Below, piece by piece: positions 26,846 to 35,388 of a DNA stretch of 64,000 nucleotides. The notes under the pieces are model-generated. The model worked only from the letters and a program-made list of their open reading frames with translations. It had not been told where the DNA came from and did no database searches. Made by a program: the position numbers and the translations under genes. The stretch is taken from the NCBI RefSeq assembly GCF_000829515.1, contig NZ_JXRR01000022.1, positions 248,001 through 312,000 of the forward strand. Reading direction: 5' to 3'. The DNA is from Jeotgalibacillus campisalis (GTDB lineage: Bacteria > Bacillota > Bacilli > Bacillales > Jeotgalibacillaceae). Each line of letters opens with the position of its first letter. Positions within the stretch are counted from its first letter, which is position 1.

Positions 26846-27730
26846 TTAAACTTCTTGTTTGTGATGTAATATTATGTGTTCTAAGAAACGAAGCGTCTCA
26901 TCCCTCAACTCAGGATCTTTTAAAGCAAACTCGATATTTGTTTTAATAAAACCTTGCTTTTCTCCAACATCATAACGCTTACCCTCAAAATCATAAGCAT
27001 ATACAGCTTGCAGTTGATTCAGCTTTTCAATCGCATCCGTTAACTGAATTTCTCCTCCGGCTCCTGCTTCCTGATTTTCAAGAAACTCAAAAATCTCTGG
27101 AGTTAATACATAGCGACCCATAATTGCTAGATTAGAAGGCTCTGTTCCCTGCTTAGGTTTTTCAACGAATTGCTCTACTTTATGCAGCCTTCCGTTTTGT
27201 TCAGCCGGTTTTATAATTCCATAACGATGTGTATCCTGATCAGGAACTGTTTGCACCCCAATGACGGATGATCCAGTTTCTTCATATTGATTCATTAACT
27301 GGCGAAGACAAGGTGTTTCACTTTCTACTATGTCATCACCTAAAAGGATCGCAAATGGCTCGTTCCCTATAAATTGCTTAGCACATAATACCGCATGACC
27401 AAGTCCATTCGGATTTTTTTGACGAATATAATGAATATTTCCGAGATTTCCGGATACCTGCACTTTTTCAAGCAGCTCATACTTTCCTTTATCTAGCAGA
27501 TTCTTTTCCAATTCAGGAGCGTTATCGAAATGGTCTTCTATGGCACGCTTCCCTTTTCCCGTCACAATAATAATATCTTCAATTCCAGATGCAATGGCTT
27601 CTTCTACTATGTATTGAATAGTAGGTGTATCGACGATCGGCAGCATTTCCTTAGGCATTGCTTTTGTTGCCGGTAAGAATCTCGTTCCTAATCCTGCTGC
27701 TGGTATAATCGCTTTTTTTATTTTTTTCAA
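26846..27730 (-). CDS. gtaB: UTP-glucose-1-phosphate uridylyltransferase
   Basis: A 294-residue enzyme that makes UDP-glucose. The signature [20 protein letters not shown] is at residues 11-30. The VEKP motif and a lysine-containing KRYDVGEK segment near residue 265 are conserved. It is the first gene of the polysaccharide operon. It starts at TTG after AGGAGG (9-base spacing), which may limit its translation. A strong hairpin at 27768-27818 lies in its leader. Confidence 0.94.
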   Translation of the reverse strand: MKKIKKAIIPAAGLGTRFLPATKAMPKEMLPIVDTPTIQYIVEEAIASGIEDIIIVTGKGKRAIEDHFDNAPELEKNLLDKGKYELLEKVQVSGNLGNIHYIRQKNPNGLGHAVLCAKQFIGNEPFAILLGDDIVESETPCLRQLMNQYEETGSSVIGVQTVPDQDTHRYGIIKPAEQNGRLHKVEQFVEKPKQGTEPSNLAIMGRYVLTPEIFEFLENQEAGAGGEIQLTDAIEKLNQLQAVYAYDFEGKRYDVGEKQGFIKTNIEFALKDPELRDETLRFLEHIILHHKQEV

Positions 27731-27767
27731 TTAATTATTCCTCCTAAAAGTTAACTTTTCCCAAAAA

Positions 27768-27818
27768 TAAATATCTAATGAAAACACACAAAATGTATGC
27801 CCTTTCATTAGATATTTA
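27768..27818 (-). terminator. Hairpin/attenuator in the gtaB leader
   Basis: AAATATCTAATGAAA and TTTCATTAGATATTT form a perfect 15-bp stem about 40 bases upstream of gtaB. On the minus strand it is followed by ATTTTTGGG. It could act as an intrinsic terminator read through under some condition, and so as an attenuator of the operon. Confidence 0.65.
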
Positions 27819-28020
27819 GTAGTCGAATTATTGATATAATACAATGGGCATTGAACCCACCCTCACACCGTACCCGTGACAATACATGTCTAAGGTTGTT
27901 ACCCACAGTACAGCCGAGTGCCTCCATTGATAGTGGAACTGGAGACATTACCAGATGTTAAAGAATTTCTAATGACGTAATTGATACTTAGGTAGAATAT
28001 CATATATAATCGATTAAAGT
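27819..28020 (-). ncRNA. Candidate structured leader of the polysaccharide operon
   Basis: This 200-base stretch codes for nothing I can find and is less A+T-rich than its surroundings. On the minus strand several short stems can form (CTCCA with TGGAG, GGT with ACC, CAATG with CATTG), followed by the attenuator hairpin. Its place resembles the epsC/EAR antitermination element of Bacillus exopolysaccharide operons, but I did not match it to that consensus. Confidence 0.35.
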
Positions 28021-28229
28021 GGGAAGTAATTATAAAGAATTTGTAAATTTACTCTTTTTATCCAAGCTGAATAATTATTGGAAGTCAATCCAGTATTCAC
28101 TTAAATTTCATACTTATAGAGTTTAACATGAAAATGACATGAAAAGGTCATTTATCTGCAATATTCCTTCGTCACGAATCGACAAAATCATCCCAAAGGA
28201 ACTACTAAGGGATGAGCAAACAAGAAGTT

Positions 28230-28378
28230 TAATTACTAACTTTCAGCTGATTGGTCAGCCATTCCATCATGTCCTTGAAGGTGATTGATTCGTCCATTCC
28301 TTTGTTCCGGGCTTCGTTTAACAGTTCGGTTAAAATGTCCATCTTCATCGGTGCTTCTTTCACTTGCATGTACAACAT
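28230..28378 (-). pseudogene. Small ORF with an apparent one-base frameshift
   Basis: From ATGs at 28378 or 28369 (GGAG upstream) the frame begins MQVKEAPMKMDILTEL and stops at TAA near 28319. Moving by one base gives NEARNKGMDESITFKDMMEW and a C-terminus LKVSN ending at 28230. Together they would make an amphipathic protein of about 46-49 residues. Either it is a decayed gene or only one frame is real. I do not recognise the family. Confidence 0.35.
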
Positions 28379-28463
28379 CTCCGTTTATCAGAATACTCGT
28401 ATTATAACGTGATAAATTGGAAAATGATAGACACTTTTGTTTATTTTTCTTGTAAATCTAGTG

Positions 28464-28503
28464 AAAATGACCCCGTCCTGTTTAATGGACGGGGTCATTT
28501 TTT
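28464..28503 (-). terminator. Terminator of the rsbR-like gene
   Basis: AAAATGACCCCGTCC (28464-28478) pairs perfectly with GGACGGGGTCATTTT (28487-28501) and T runs flank both sides. It ends the minus-strand stressosome gene. Confidence 0.93.
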
Positions 28504-28507
28504 ATTT

Positions 28508-29356
28508 TTATCGTCTTACCAGCTGCCGCTCAAACCCAATTTCCCTCAACGCTGATTTTAATGTGGCGTAGGAAGGAATGTCTTTAAAGTCCAGTCCAAG
28601 CTGTACAATTGTTTGGGCCATTTCAGGTGAGATGCCGCTGATTTTTGGTTTAACGCCGATTAATTTTAGTGAGTCCATGACCTGGAAGAGCTTTTGGGCG
28701 ACGAAGGTGTCGACCATGGCAACGCCTGAGAGGTCAATGACGAATTCTTCGATGTTAAGCTCGAGGCATTGGGTGAGTGATTCTTCAATGACGAGCTTGG
28801 CTCTGTGTGTGTCGATCGTTCCGACTAGCGGAAGGACTGCAACGCCGTTGTCTACCGGGACAACGGGCACGGACATTTCAAGCATTTGATCTTGTGAAGC
28901 TTTCAGATTGTTGTGCTGCACTTCCACAAATGGCAGGCAGAAGTAGTAGACGATGTCGTTGACAGCCTGATCGAGAATCGAGAGCACCTGGTAGAGTTTT
29001 TCAATGGAGAAGTCATGTTTGATGGCTTCTTCTTTAATGAGTTCTCCTATGGCATTGCGGTAGTGCGGAACTTCTCTCAGCATGGAGTCAAGCGTGGTTC
29101 CAAGCTCTGCGCATTTCTTCCCTGCTTCAAGTCCCCATTTTTCGATGCGGTTCTGGCGGTCGATAGGGTCTAGTGAAAGTGATTCTGCGTAGATCGTCAC
29201 AAGCTCAACGCGCAGAGGAGTCAGCGTGTCGGTCAGGTTTTTCAGGTTTTGATATGTATGATTTTGTCTTTCTGTGATGTCAGCAGCAAGATTTTCTTTT
29301 TCCGCGAGAACCCGGTCAGTCAGGTAGCGGAGGGTTTCTTCTGTTTGTGTAGCCAT
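28508..29356 (-). CDS. RsbR-type stressosome protein (STAS domain)
   Basis: A 282-residue RsbR paralogue. The N-terminal half (about 1-145) fits the non-haem-globin sensor domain and the C-terminal STAS domain spans about 160-275. Both threonines phosphorylated by RsbT in the family are present: Thr183 in GTIDTHRA and Thr217 in VDTFVAQK, 34 residues apart as in RsbRA. It should assemble with RsbS into stressosomes that control sigma-B. No rsbS or rsbT is nearby. A sigma-B-like promoter precedes it. Confidence 0.9.
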   Translation of the reverse strand: MATQTEETLRYLTDRVLAEKENLAADITERQNHTYQNLKNLTDTLTPLRVELVTIYAESLSLDPIDRQNRIEKWGLEAGKKCAELGTTLDSMLREVPHYRNAIGELIKEEAIKHDFSIEKLYQVLSILDQAVNDIVYYFCLPFVEVQHNNLKASQDQMLEMSVPVVPVDNGVAVLPLVGTIDTHRAKLVIEESLTQCLELNIEEFVIDLSGVAMVDTFVAQKLFQVMDSLKLIGVKPKISGISPEMAQTIVQLGLDFKDIPSYATLKSALREIGFERQLVRR

Positions 29357-29678
29357 GAGTTACATCCTTTCCTTGCATGAAAGATTGATTCCGAGTCTAG
29401 TAAACTAATACATTGTTCCCTGTTCAAAACAACTTTAAACTCTTTTATTGAAAATAATATCGAAAAAATGCGGAATTTGAAACAAAAATGTAAAAGTAAT
29501 TCTTGGAAAAGTGATTTTTCCCTTCTAAATGGCTTGGGTACAAACGATTCATTCGTATTTTTCTGATTACCATAAATCTCTTTATATGTTTTTTCTATGA
29601 CAGTTCGATTAAAATCCGATGATTCTATTGAACAGGGATTCACACGGGCGTACGATAGAGTCAAAGGAGGCAGATACC
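29357..29678. other. Divergent intergenic region
   Basis: About 320 bases between the rsbR-like gene and a small plus-strand ORF. It holds the sigma-B-like promoter at 29415-29440. Otherwise it is A+T-rich with nothing else I can support. Confidence 0.5.
29415..29440 (-). promoter_or_regulatory. Sigma-B-like promoter of the rsbR-like gene
   Basis: On the minus strand GTTTAA (29440-29435), 14 bases and GGGAAC (29420-29415) match the general-stress sigma-B consensus GTTTAA-N12-15-GGGWAW with one mismatch. It lies about 60 bases before the start codon. Confidence 0.7.
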
Positions 29679-29825
29679 ATGCGTAAAGAAGTATGCATCC
29701 GCCGAATGGTGAGTGAAGAGTTTTATTTAATTGCCATCCGATTGCAATCGAAGATTCACTCATCGAATTCTCCATTTCTCCCCATTGGTCCATCAAGTTC
29801 CCGGTATACAAAAAGACAATCCTAA
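29679..29825 (+). CDS. Small basic protein, 48 residues
   Basis: AAAGGAGG stands 8 bases before an ATG that opens 48 codons. The product is basic (MRKEVCIRRM at its start) with a Ser/Pro-rich tail and no membrane segment. I do not recognise it. The strong ribosome binding site and the small membrane-protein gene 58 bases downstream support it. Confidence 0.5.
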   Translation: MRKEVCIRRMVSEEFYLIAIRLQSKIHSSNSPFLPIGPSSSRYTKRQS

Positions 29826-29883
29826 GCTGTGAACGTCAGCCGCGGTTTTTTATAAATTTCGTTTAAAAGGAGGTGCATCAGCA

Positions 29884-30084
29884 GTGAAGCTGTTGAATGG
29901 ACTGTGCATTGTCGCAACAGGTATTTTTGTGCTGTATGTATCACTCAAATTATTCACACCAAGTTTTCCTCCCGCACTTAACGAAAGCTTTCTGATTGAA
30001 CTGTCATTCAGTTTCCTTCTGATTGGGCTGCATACTTTCCGCAACTGGAAGGTTGAAGCAGAGGCTGAAGAAAGATACAGATAA
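29884..30084 (+). CDS. Small membrane protein, 66 residues
   Basis: A GTG start after AAAGGAGGTG. Two hydrophobic segments (about residues 5-24 and 38-54) surround a short polar loop, and the tail is charged (VEAEAEERYR). Family not recognised. A strong terminator follows the stop directly. Confidence 0.65.
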   Translation: MKLLNGLCIVATGIFVLYVSLKLFTPSFPPALNESFLIELSFSFLLIGLHTFRNWKVEAEAEERYR

Positions 30085-30139
30085 AAAAACACCGCCTCGA
30101 CTCTCCGAACAAATCGGATCCTCGAGCGGTGCTTTTTTT
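30083..30139. terminator. Bidirectional terminator
   Basis: CACCGC-CTCGA pairs with TCGAG-CGGTG around a 30-base loop region. A7 on the left and T7 on the right let it serve both convergent genes. Confidence 0.85.
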
Positions 30140-30644
30140 ATTCCGTGACGGGCAGCTGCTGCAGTTTTGTCGGCAGCAGGACGATCGGAATTTCCTTTAT
30201 CTGTTCACCATAGATTTCTTCCATCTTGTTGCCAAGCTTCGTGAACAATTGATTCAGCCAAAATTGCACGTCATCATCGGCAAATGGCTTGTTGATAAAA
30301 AATTGAATTTCGTTTGCGTTGTTTTTTGTTTGAAATTCTTCCATCTCTCCAATGACGCGATCGAGTTCAAGTGCTTTTAAGCGTTTGGTGTAAAAGGTCA
30401 GTGTAATTCCTTCTGTGTCATTGTTTTTAAATTGGTCTATTGTTCCTTCATATTTGAGTGTCGCTACTTTTTTCGTAAGCTCCGGATTTTCCATGCGCTC
30501 CGTAAGCTGCTTTGGTAATACATAATCTGCTTCTGTGATGGTTTCTTCTTTATGAAAGTTCTGGTCATCGACCGTCCATTTTAAGTCTCTCATGCGCTTG
30601 CTGAGTTCCATAAAGACGACTTGCCCTACTGGTTCGAGTAACAT
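30138..30644 (-). CDS. Uncharacterised soluble protein, 168 residues
   Basis: I do not recognise this protein. It is soluble and charged, with predicted alternating beta strands and helices (for example KKVATLKYEGTIDQF, and the helix LDRVIGEMEEFQTK). The start at 30644 is set by AAAGGAGG eight bases before the ATG; a longer frame to 30704 lacks one. It converges on the small membrane protein through a shared terminator. Confidence 0.75.
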   Translation of the reverse strand: MLLEPVGQVVFMELSKRMRDLKWTVDDQNFHKEETITEADYVLPKQLTERMENPELTKKVATLKYEGTIDQFKNNDTEGITLTFYTKRLKALELDRVIGEMEEFQTKNNANEIQFFINKPFADDDVQFWLNQLFTKLGNKMEEIYGEQIKEIPIVLLPTKLQQLPVTE

Positions 30645-30865
30645 CCAGCATCCTCCTTTGCCTTGCTTTCTTCTATATATATGTCCTTTCCGGGAGAAAA
30701 TCAAACCTAAAGGAACAGTTTGCGGTTATGCAATGAGGCTTGTGTGGGTGTTATTCCCAGGGGTGATGATGGTGACTTTATGAACACATAGTGCGACGGG
30801 CTGGCGGTTTAGAGCGTTAAGATTTTTTTCATTTGCAGGCCATCCTGCCGTCACAAGCCTGTTTA

Positions 30866-30881
30866 CGTTCCACGTGAAACG
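30866..30881. promoter_or_regulatory. parS-like ParB (Spo0J) binding site
   Basis: CGTTCCACGTGAAACG contains the 14-base core GTTCCACGTGAAAC of the Bacillus parS consensus TGTTNCACGTGAAACA. Only the outermost base at each end differs. It lies in a noncoding region. parS sites cluster around the replication origin, so this may indicate an origin-proximal location. Confidence 0.65.
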
Positions 30882-31107
30882 CGTCACAGCAAGCCGGCAA
30901 AAATCACCGCAAAATGATTTATAGCTTTCTTTTGCAATGAAAAAGCTGCGTCCTCTTGTCATCCCCTGATCCGTCCTTTTATAGACTTTTTAGCAGAAAG
31001 ATTTGGAAATGATCCCATCGCTTGTATAAAGAATAGTTATTTTAAACAGACTATAAATGAAAGAGTCAGGATTTTGTAAAATAGTTCTTTATAAAGAACC
31101 TTTTTCA

Positions 31108-31136
31108 TTGTGTAAACGGAATAAAAGAACTATACT
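31108..31136 (+). promoter_or_regulatory. Sigma-A promoter
   Basis: TTGTGT (31108-31113), 17 bases, then TATACT (31131-31136). It lies about 55 bases upstream of the gene at 31193. Confidence 0.6.
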
Positions 31137-31192
31137 AAGGGTACATAATGGTTTTAAAAACTGAGTATTTTCTATATTAGGAGGTTTAAAAA

Positions 31193-32095
31193 ATGTCTGA
31201 GCAAGAGTATCACTTTCGTGTTCGTTATAAAGACTTTGAATATTCCGTTACCGGCGATGAAGCGTTCGTGGCGCATCATGAGGAAGTTGCCTCCGGGTAT
31301 TTATCGAAGCTGATGGAGGAAAAAACGTACGCACCTGAGCGTCCGGCCCTTCCTGCTTCTGTTGGGGCAGAAGAAAGGCCGGTGCCTGTAGGGGACCCTC
31401 GCAGCAAGGCCGAGATTAAAGCGTTTTTGGAAGGACTTCCCCTGTACTCTGAATGGCAGTACACACTTGCGATGGCGTACTTTTTGTTTCATCATAAGCA
31501 GCAGACGAGCTTTTCAGCAAAGTCTGTGCGCAAGCAGTTCCGCGAAGCGCGTCATACGGTGCCTAACAATATTCATTTAAGCATCCATACATGTGTGAAA
31601 AAAGGCTATTTGAAGGAATCCGGTCTTGAGGATCTGCAGAAAAACTATGAAATCACAGAAACAGGCATGCAGTATATTACGGGGCTGACCAATGGTGAAG
31701 TGCCTGACAGCAGTCTTTCTCGAGGCGGTTCTTCGACAGAAGTAGAGCCAAACCGTCAGGAGAAGCTGCTGAATTTCACGCTTGAAGAGCTTCAGCTGGA
31801 TCATAATCCAAACCCGCAGCTGCTCGAACGGTTAGAGGATCAGGCGCTTAGCATTTTGTACATTTACAAAAAAGAGCTAGATTTCACGCATCTTTCCGCT
31901 CTTGATGTTCACACTGTGCTGACCGAGCTGTTTTCATTCAGCTATTCGCCAAAGGCGGTTCAAATCGCACTCAGCCGCTCTCGCCCTCGTGTAGAAAAAA
32001 TTAAGTACGACGGCCAGATGCATTATCAGCTGACACAAGGCGGCGTGGAGTATATGGAGAATTTAATGCAAAAGCAGTTATTTAGTGAAGATTAA
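31193..32095 (+). CDS. Uncharacterised protein, 300 residues, winged-helix-like
   Basis: I do not recognise the family. The N-terminus (1-55) looks like a beta-rich domain, followed by a Pro-rich linker (56-80). Two similar helical segments that end in a strand follow: residues about 88-160 ending YEITETGMQYI, and 215-295 ending YQLTQGGVEYM. Both look like winged-helix units and repeat each other loosely. AGGAGG precedes the ATG and a bidirectional terminator follows. A DNA- or protein-binding role is a guess. Confidence 0.75.
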   Translation: MSEQEYHFRVRYKDFEYSVTGDEAFVAHHEEVASGYLSKLMEEKTYAPERPALPASVGAEERPVPVGDPRSKAEIKAFLEGLPLYSEWQYTLAMAYFLFHHKQQTSFSAKSVRKQFREARHTVPNNIHLSIHTCVKKGYLKESGLEDLQKNYEITETGMQYITGLTNGEVPDSSLSRGGSSTEVEPNRQEKLLNFTLEELQLDHNPNPQLLERLEDQALSILYIYKKELDFTHLSALDVHTVLTELFSFSYSPKAVQIALSRSRPRVEKIKYDGQMHYQLTQGGVEYMENLMQKQLFSED

Positions 32096-32134
32096 AAAGA
32101 AGGTACTCAGGGTTACTGGGTACCTTCTTTTTTT
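32094..32134. terminator. Bidirectional terminator
   Basis: AAGAAGGTAC pairs with GTACCTTCTT, flanked by A5 and T7. It is shared by the convergent genes ending at 32095 and 32133. Confidence 0.9.
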
Positions 32135-34541
32135 ATGGCGTAAGTTCGAGCACTTGTCCTTCGACTTTTTCGGGATCGGTGACCGTTTCCCGGTAATTGC
32201 CGTCAATCCAGTCTTCAATCTGGTCGTGGTACCAGTCGGACTTCACGTGGCCGGATTGCCCGGGTCCGACAAGATGATAGGTGCTTGATAGATCACTTAC
32301 ATCCGCCACAAAACGCCAGGCCCCGCCGTGATCTGCAACGCCGTCTGCTCCGTAGCCCTGTGCCTGGACTGTAATCTGGCTGCCGCTTGTTTCAATCGGT
32401 CCTTCCCGGTTTAAAAGCCAGGCAAGAACAGGTAATGCTGATGACAGCGGATGTTCAAAATACACCTGATGATAATCCCCCCAGCGCCAGTCGGTTGAAT
32501 CCTCTCCGAACTCTTCGCTAAGATCATCCACGACTCGGCTCAGTGCATCCCCAAGCCACACTTCCACGCCGCCGTATTCCTCAACCCAGACCGATTCTTT
32601 GCCGCTGAAGCTGTCACGCATCATTTGATCGGTAATATGATTCGTTCCGCGGAATAATTCCATCGCGTCTTTTGGGATCTCTTCTTCAAACAGCACAAGT
32701 GGCAGTTCCTTCATCCACCGGTGGAAAAGAAGCGGCCCTGCACTGTCTTTATGATCCATCCGGTCCCATTCATCTAGAATGGTCAGTTCTTCTTCGAACT
32801 GATCGGCTTGTTGAGATGAGCGGATCGCTTGAAGCATGTCATCAAGAAATTCTTCTGCATATAGATTTTTAATGTCCATTTGCAGTGCCATCATGTCGTC
32901 CACTGTCATCTGTTCATTTTCCGCGAGCACTTCTTTGATTCGCTGGTAGCGGTAGGGTTGTGCCCAAAAGTCCGTTATGTGATAGGGATAGGATTCATCG
33001 ACGACGGCATTGTTGGCGGTGGCAATAAAGCCCTCATCCGGATTGACGAGTGTCGGCAGCTCGTCATAGGGCACGTATCCCGTCCATTCGTAATCTGACG
33101 AATCCCCCGGAACCGGCAACTGTCCGTCGCCTGTTTTGCGGATCGGAATTCTGCCGTTTGCTTTATACGCAATCGTGCCGTCTTTTGCGGCAAACACAAA
33201 ATTTTGTGCAGGCGAGTGAAAATCCTCAAGTGCCCCTTCAAACTCCTCCCAGTTCTCTGCTTTATTCATATTCAGCACCGCCTGCAGCTCAAGCGTCGGT
33301 TCAAGTGCTGTCCACTGCATGGAAAACAGCGTGTTGGAATCCGGACCGTCCATGACGGGTGAGATGATCGGGCCGTGGCGCGTCGTTACTACGCGATACT
33401 CGACTGTTTCTCCGTCTTTTACGTTAATCGGCTCATTCCGGACGTCGGCTTCTTCCCACTGTCCGTCAAACCAAAACTGCCGTTTATTGTCCGGGTTTTG
33501 CTTTTCAATATATAAATCCTGCACATCCGGGCCAACATTGGTCACGCCCCATGCGATTTCGTCATTGTGACCGAGAATGATTCCCGGGACGCCGGCAAAA
33601 ATAACACCGCTTACATTTTGCTCCGGCGAAGTTAAGTGCATTTGATACCAGATGGAAGGGGTGCTTAAGCCAAGATGCGGATCGTCCGCAAGCAAGGGCT
33701 CTCCGCTTTCGGTTCGGTCGCCTGACACGACCCAGTTATTGCTGCCGTTATGTTCAGGGGGCAGGGGCACGTCGCCAAATGCTATATTTACGGGGTTGTC
33801 CCGGTTTGCTTCAATAACAGCCGGTGCATTTTCAGGATAGGTGATAAAGAGTTCTCTTGCTTTTTCTTCCGGCAATGCCCCGACTGCCCAGTGTCTGAAA
33901 GCGAGCGTCGACCAGTTGCCGCTTAAGTCATAGGCCATGTATTTACCGATCGTGAGGGAATCCACTTCGCTCCAGGCTTCCGGCTCATAGCCTAAAATGG
34001 TGAATTCAAAGGGCAGCGTGCCTTCTTCTTTCGCAGACTCTATAAAGGCATTCACGCCTTCTGCGTACCAGGCGAGCACCTGCTTGGCTTCCTCTCCGTA
34101 GCCGTCATAGGAAAGCTCTGCCGCGTGGCGCAAACTGAAGGTGCGGAAAAAGCGGTCAGTGCTAACTGCCGCATCTCCTACTACTTCTGAAAGCCTTCCG
34201 CTTGCCTGCCGTCTTGCCAAATCCATTTGAAACAGCCGGTCCTGCGCCTGCACGAAGCCTTGCGCCCGGTACAGGTCCGCGTCACTTCCTGCGTCAATAT
34301 GCGGCACGCCGCTGTCGTCTCTTGTAACCGTGACGCCTGAATCCAGCACTGTTACGGAAAGTTCGCCTTCTGTGACGGCTTCTGATTTCCCCATGAATCC
34401 ATTCAGCACAAATGCACCGATCAAGATCACAAGGCCGATAAACAGCACGACGCCGATTACCCACCATTGCCATTTCCGGATTTTCTTATCGTGCTTGTGC
34501 TCCACAATTTTCTGTTCTTCTACCTTTTTAACCACAGCCAT
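32133..34541 (-). CDS. Penicillin-acylase family amidohydrolase, membrane-anchored
   Basis: An 802-residue Ntn hydrolase of the penicillin G acylase/acyl-homoserine lactone acylase family. It has one N-terminal membrane segment (about residues 26-48) instead of a cleaved signal peptide. GSNNW near residues 266-270 provides the Ser (about 267) that becomes the catalytic N-terminus after self-cleavage. The upstream part is the alpha subunit with the removed spacer. Typical partners (ADDPHLGL, ITWGVTNV-type segment AWGVTNVGPD) are intact. The natural substrate (penicillin, N-acyl-homoserine lactone or other amide) cannot be read from sequence. It stands alone. Confidence 0.92.
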   Translation of the reverse strand: MAVVKKVEEQKIVEHKHDKKIRKWQWWVIGVVLFIGLVILIGAFVLNGFMGKSEAVTEGELSVTVLDSGVTVTRDDSGVPHIDAGSDADLYRAQGFVQAQDRLFQMDLARRQASGRLSEVVGDAAVSTDRFFRTFSLRHAAELSYDGYGEEAKQVLAWYAEGVNAFIESAKEEGTLPFEFTILGYEPEAWSEVDSLTIGKYMAYDLSGNWSTLAFRHWAVGALPEEKARELFITYPENAPAVIEANRDNPVNIAFGDVPLPPEHNGSNNWVVSGDRTESGEPLLADDPHLGLSTPSIWYQMHLTSPEQNVSGVIFAGVPGIILGHNDEIAWGVTNVGPDVQDLYIEKQNPDNKRQFWFDGQWEEADVRNEPINVKDGETVEYRVVTTRHGPIISPVMDGPDSNTLFSMQWTALEPTLELQAVLNMNKAENWEEFEGALEDFHSPAQNFVFAAKDGTIAYKANGRIPIRKTGDGQLPVPGDSSDYEWTGYVPYDELPTLVNPDEGFIATANNAVVDESYPYHITDFWAQPYRYQRIKEVLAENEQMTVDDMMALQMDIKNLYAEEFLDDMLQAIRSSQQADQFEEELTILDEWDRMDHKDSAGPLLFHRWMKELPLVLFEEEIPKDAMELFRGTNHITDQMMRDSFSGKESVWVEEYGGVEVWLGDALSRVVDDLSEEFGEDSTDWRWGDYHQVYFEHPLSSALPVLAWLLNREGPIETSGSQITVQAQGYGADGVADHGGAWRFVADVSDLSSTYHLVGPGQSGHVKSDWYHDQIEDWIDGNYRETVTDPEKVEGQVLELTP

Positions 34542-34649
34542 CCCCCCTGCTGTCTACCATTCTACAAAAAAGCAGGATTTTCCTTTTTAAGTTAGGAAAA
34601 ATGAACATAAAAAAACTGCAGAACGAAAGCTGCAGAGAGTGTCTATTCT

Positions 34650-34793
34650 TTATTTTCTTAATTCCTCCGCAAGCCAGCGGACAAGATTTCGGGTCGTAGT
34701 GCCTTCTTCTGATCCTTTTTTGTAGGCTTGAGTCATTAGTGAAGTCAATCGCTCCCTTTCGATCTTGCGGGGCAGTGCCTGTTCCATTTCCAT
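34650..34793 (-). CDS. Small charged protein, 47 residues
   Basis: Begins MEMEQALPRKIERERLTSLM and ends RWLAEELRK. It is highly charged and helical. AGGAGCG lies 9 bases before the ATG. I do not recognise it. It lies between the acylase gene and a stand-alone terminator. Confidence 0.6.
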   Translation of the reverse strand: MEMEQALPRKIERERLTSLMTQAYKKGSEEGTTTRNLVRWLAEELRK

Positions 34794-34888
34794 TTTTGCA
34801 TCGCTCCTGTTCGTTTTAGTGTGCTGCTGATACTATACCTGTTTCCTGCTTCATTCAAACAAGCCGGAAGAACTGTTTTTTTGCACGC

Positions 34889-34928
34889 AAAACTCTCCTG
34901 CAAAAGTCTTTGTGCAGGAGAGTTTTCT
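34889..34928. terminator. Stand-alone terminator hairpin
   Basis: AAAACTCTCCTGCA (34889-34902) pairs with TGCAGGAGAGTTTT (34913-34926), with T or A runs on both sides. No coding gene directly abuts it, so it may end a short untranslated RNA. Confidence 0.8.
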
Positions 34929-35126
34929 TGTCGATTCTATATGGGATGACCCTTTTTCGTCCCGGAAGTGCTTTTTCGGTCACAAGTGGATTGGTGAGGT
35001 GATCTTGATTTTGCTGAAAGGAGAACGCTTGAGGATCGCGCAGATACAGGATTCTCCGCAAGTAGTCATCTGAATTTTTAGTGAATTCAAAACAGATCTA
35101 TCCCTTTATTAAGCTGCGGTCACTGT

Positions 35127-35174
35127 AAAAGACATGCAGACAATGAAACTAAAACCTGTTTTCGCATGTCTTTT
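35127..35174 (-). terminator. Terminator of the 61-residue gene
   Basis: AAAAGACATGC (35127-35137) pairs with GCATGTCTTTT (35164-35174) across a 26-base loop. It lies 29 bases past the minus-strand stop at 35203. Confidence 0.75.
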
Positions 35175-35202
35175 GTCATTGCGCCGGGTAAGGCTGACAT
35201 GA

Positions 35203-35388
35203 TTAAACAAATGAAACAGTTGTCATTTTTTGAAATAATGTGAAGGCATCAACCATCTTCGCTTGTTGATCGGATCGTTTACTGGCCAACCAGTGTAAAA
35301 AATCGATTTCTTTTTGCTCTAAGCTTCGGTTCAGGTTTTCCTCAAATTCCTTTTTAAGCTGTTCGAAAGTTGTCATCGATTCTGCCAT
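35203..35388 (-). CDS. Small helical protein, 61 residues
   Basis: A short, charged, all-helical protein (MTTFEQLKKEFEENLNRS, EIDFLHWLASKRSDQ). A ribosome binding site, AAGGGGGGA, precedes the ATG by 7 bases, and a terminator follows. No membrane segment. I do not recognise the family, but the composition is that of a real Bacillus small protein. Confidence 0.7.
   Translation of the reverse strand: MAESMTTFEQLKKEFEENLNRSLEQKEIDFLHWLASKRSDQQAKMVDAFTLFQKMTTVSFV

Larger units (their letters stand above)
30645..31192. other. Long intergenic region with parS-like site and promoter
   Basis: About 550 bases between divergent unknown genes. It contains a parS-like palindrome (30866-30881) and the promoter of the downstream gene (31108-31136). 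An open minus-strand frame over 30726-30962 has no ribosome binding site and an odd composition, so I do not call it. Confidence 0.55.
34794..35202. other. Intergenic region holding two hairpins
   Basis: The stretch holds two strong terminator-like hairpins (34889-34928, 35127-35174). An open minus-strand frame runs through the first and is not called. No other gene is apparent. Confidence 0.5.

Noticed and set aside
27840-28000. Possible known riboswitch (c-di-GMP, c-di-AMP, T-box) in the gtaB leader
   Set aside because: The hallmark bases of these classes are absent; only a general leader RNA is supportable.
30726-30962. 78-codon minus-strand open frame
   Set aside because: It has no ribosome binding site, an unlikely composition, and covers the parS-like palindrome.
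34855-35061. 68-codon minus-strand open frame
   Set aside because: A strong terminator hairpin lies inside it and it lacks a ribosome binding site.
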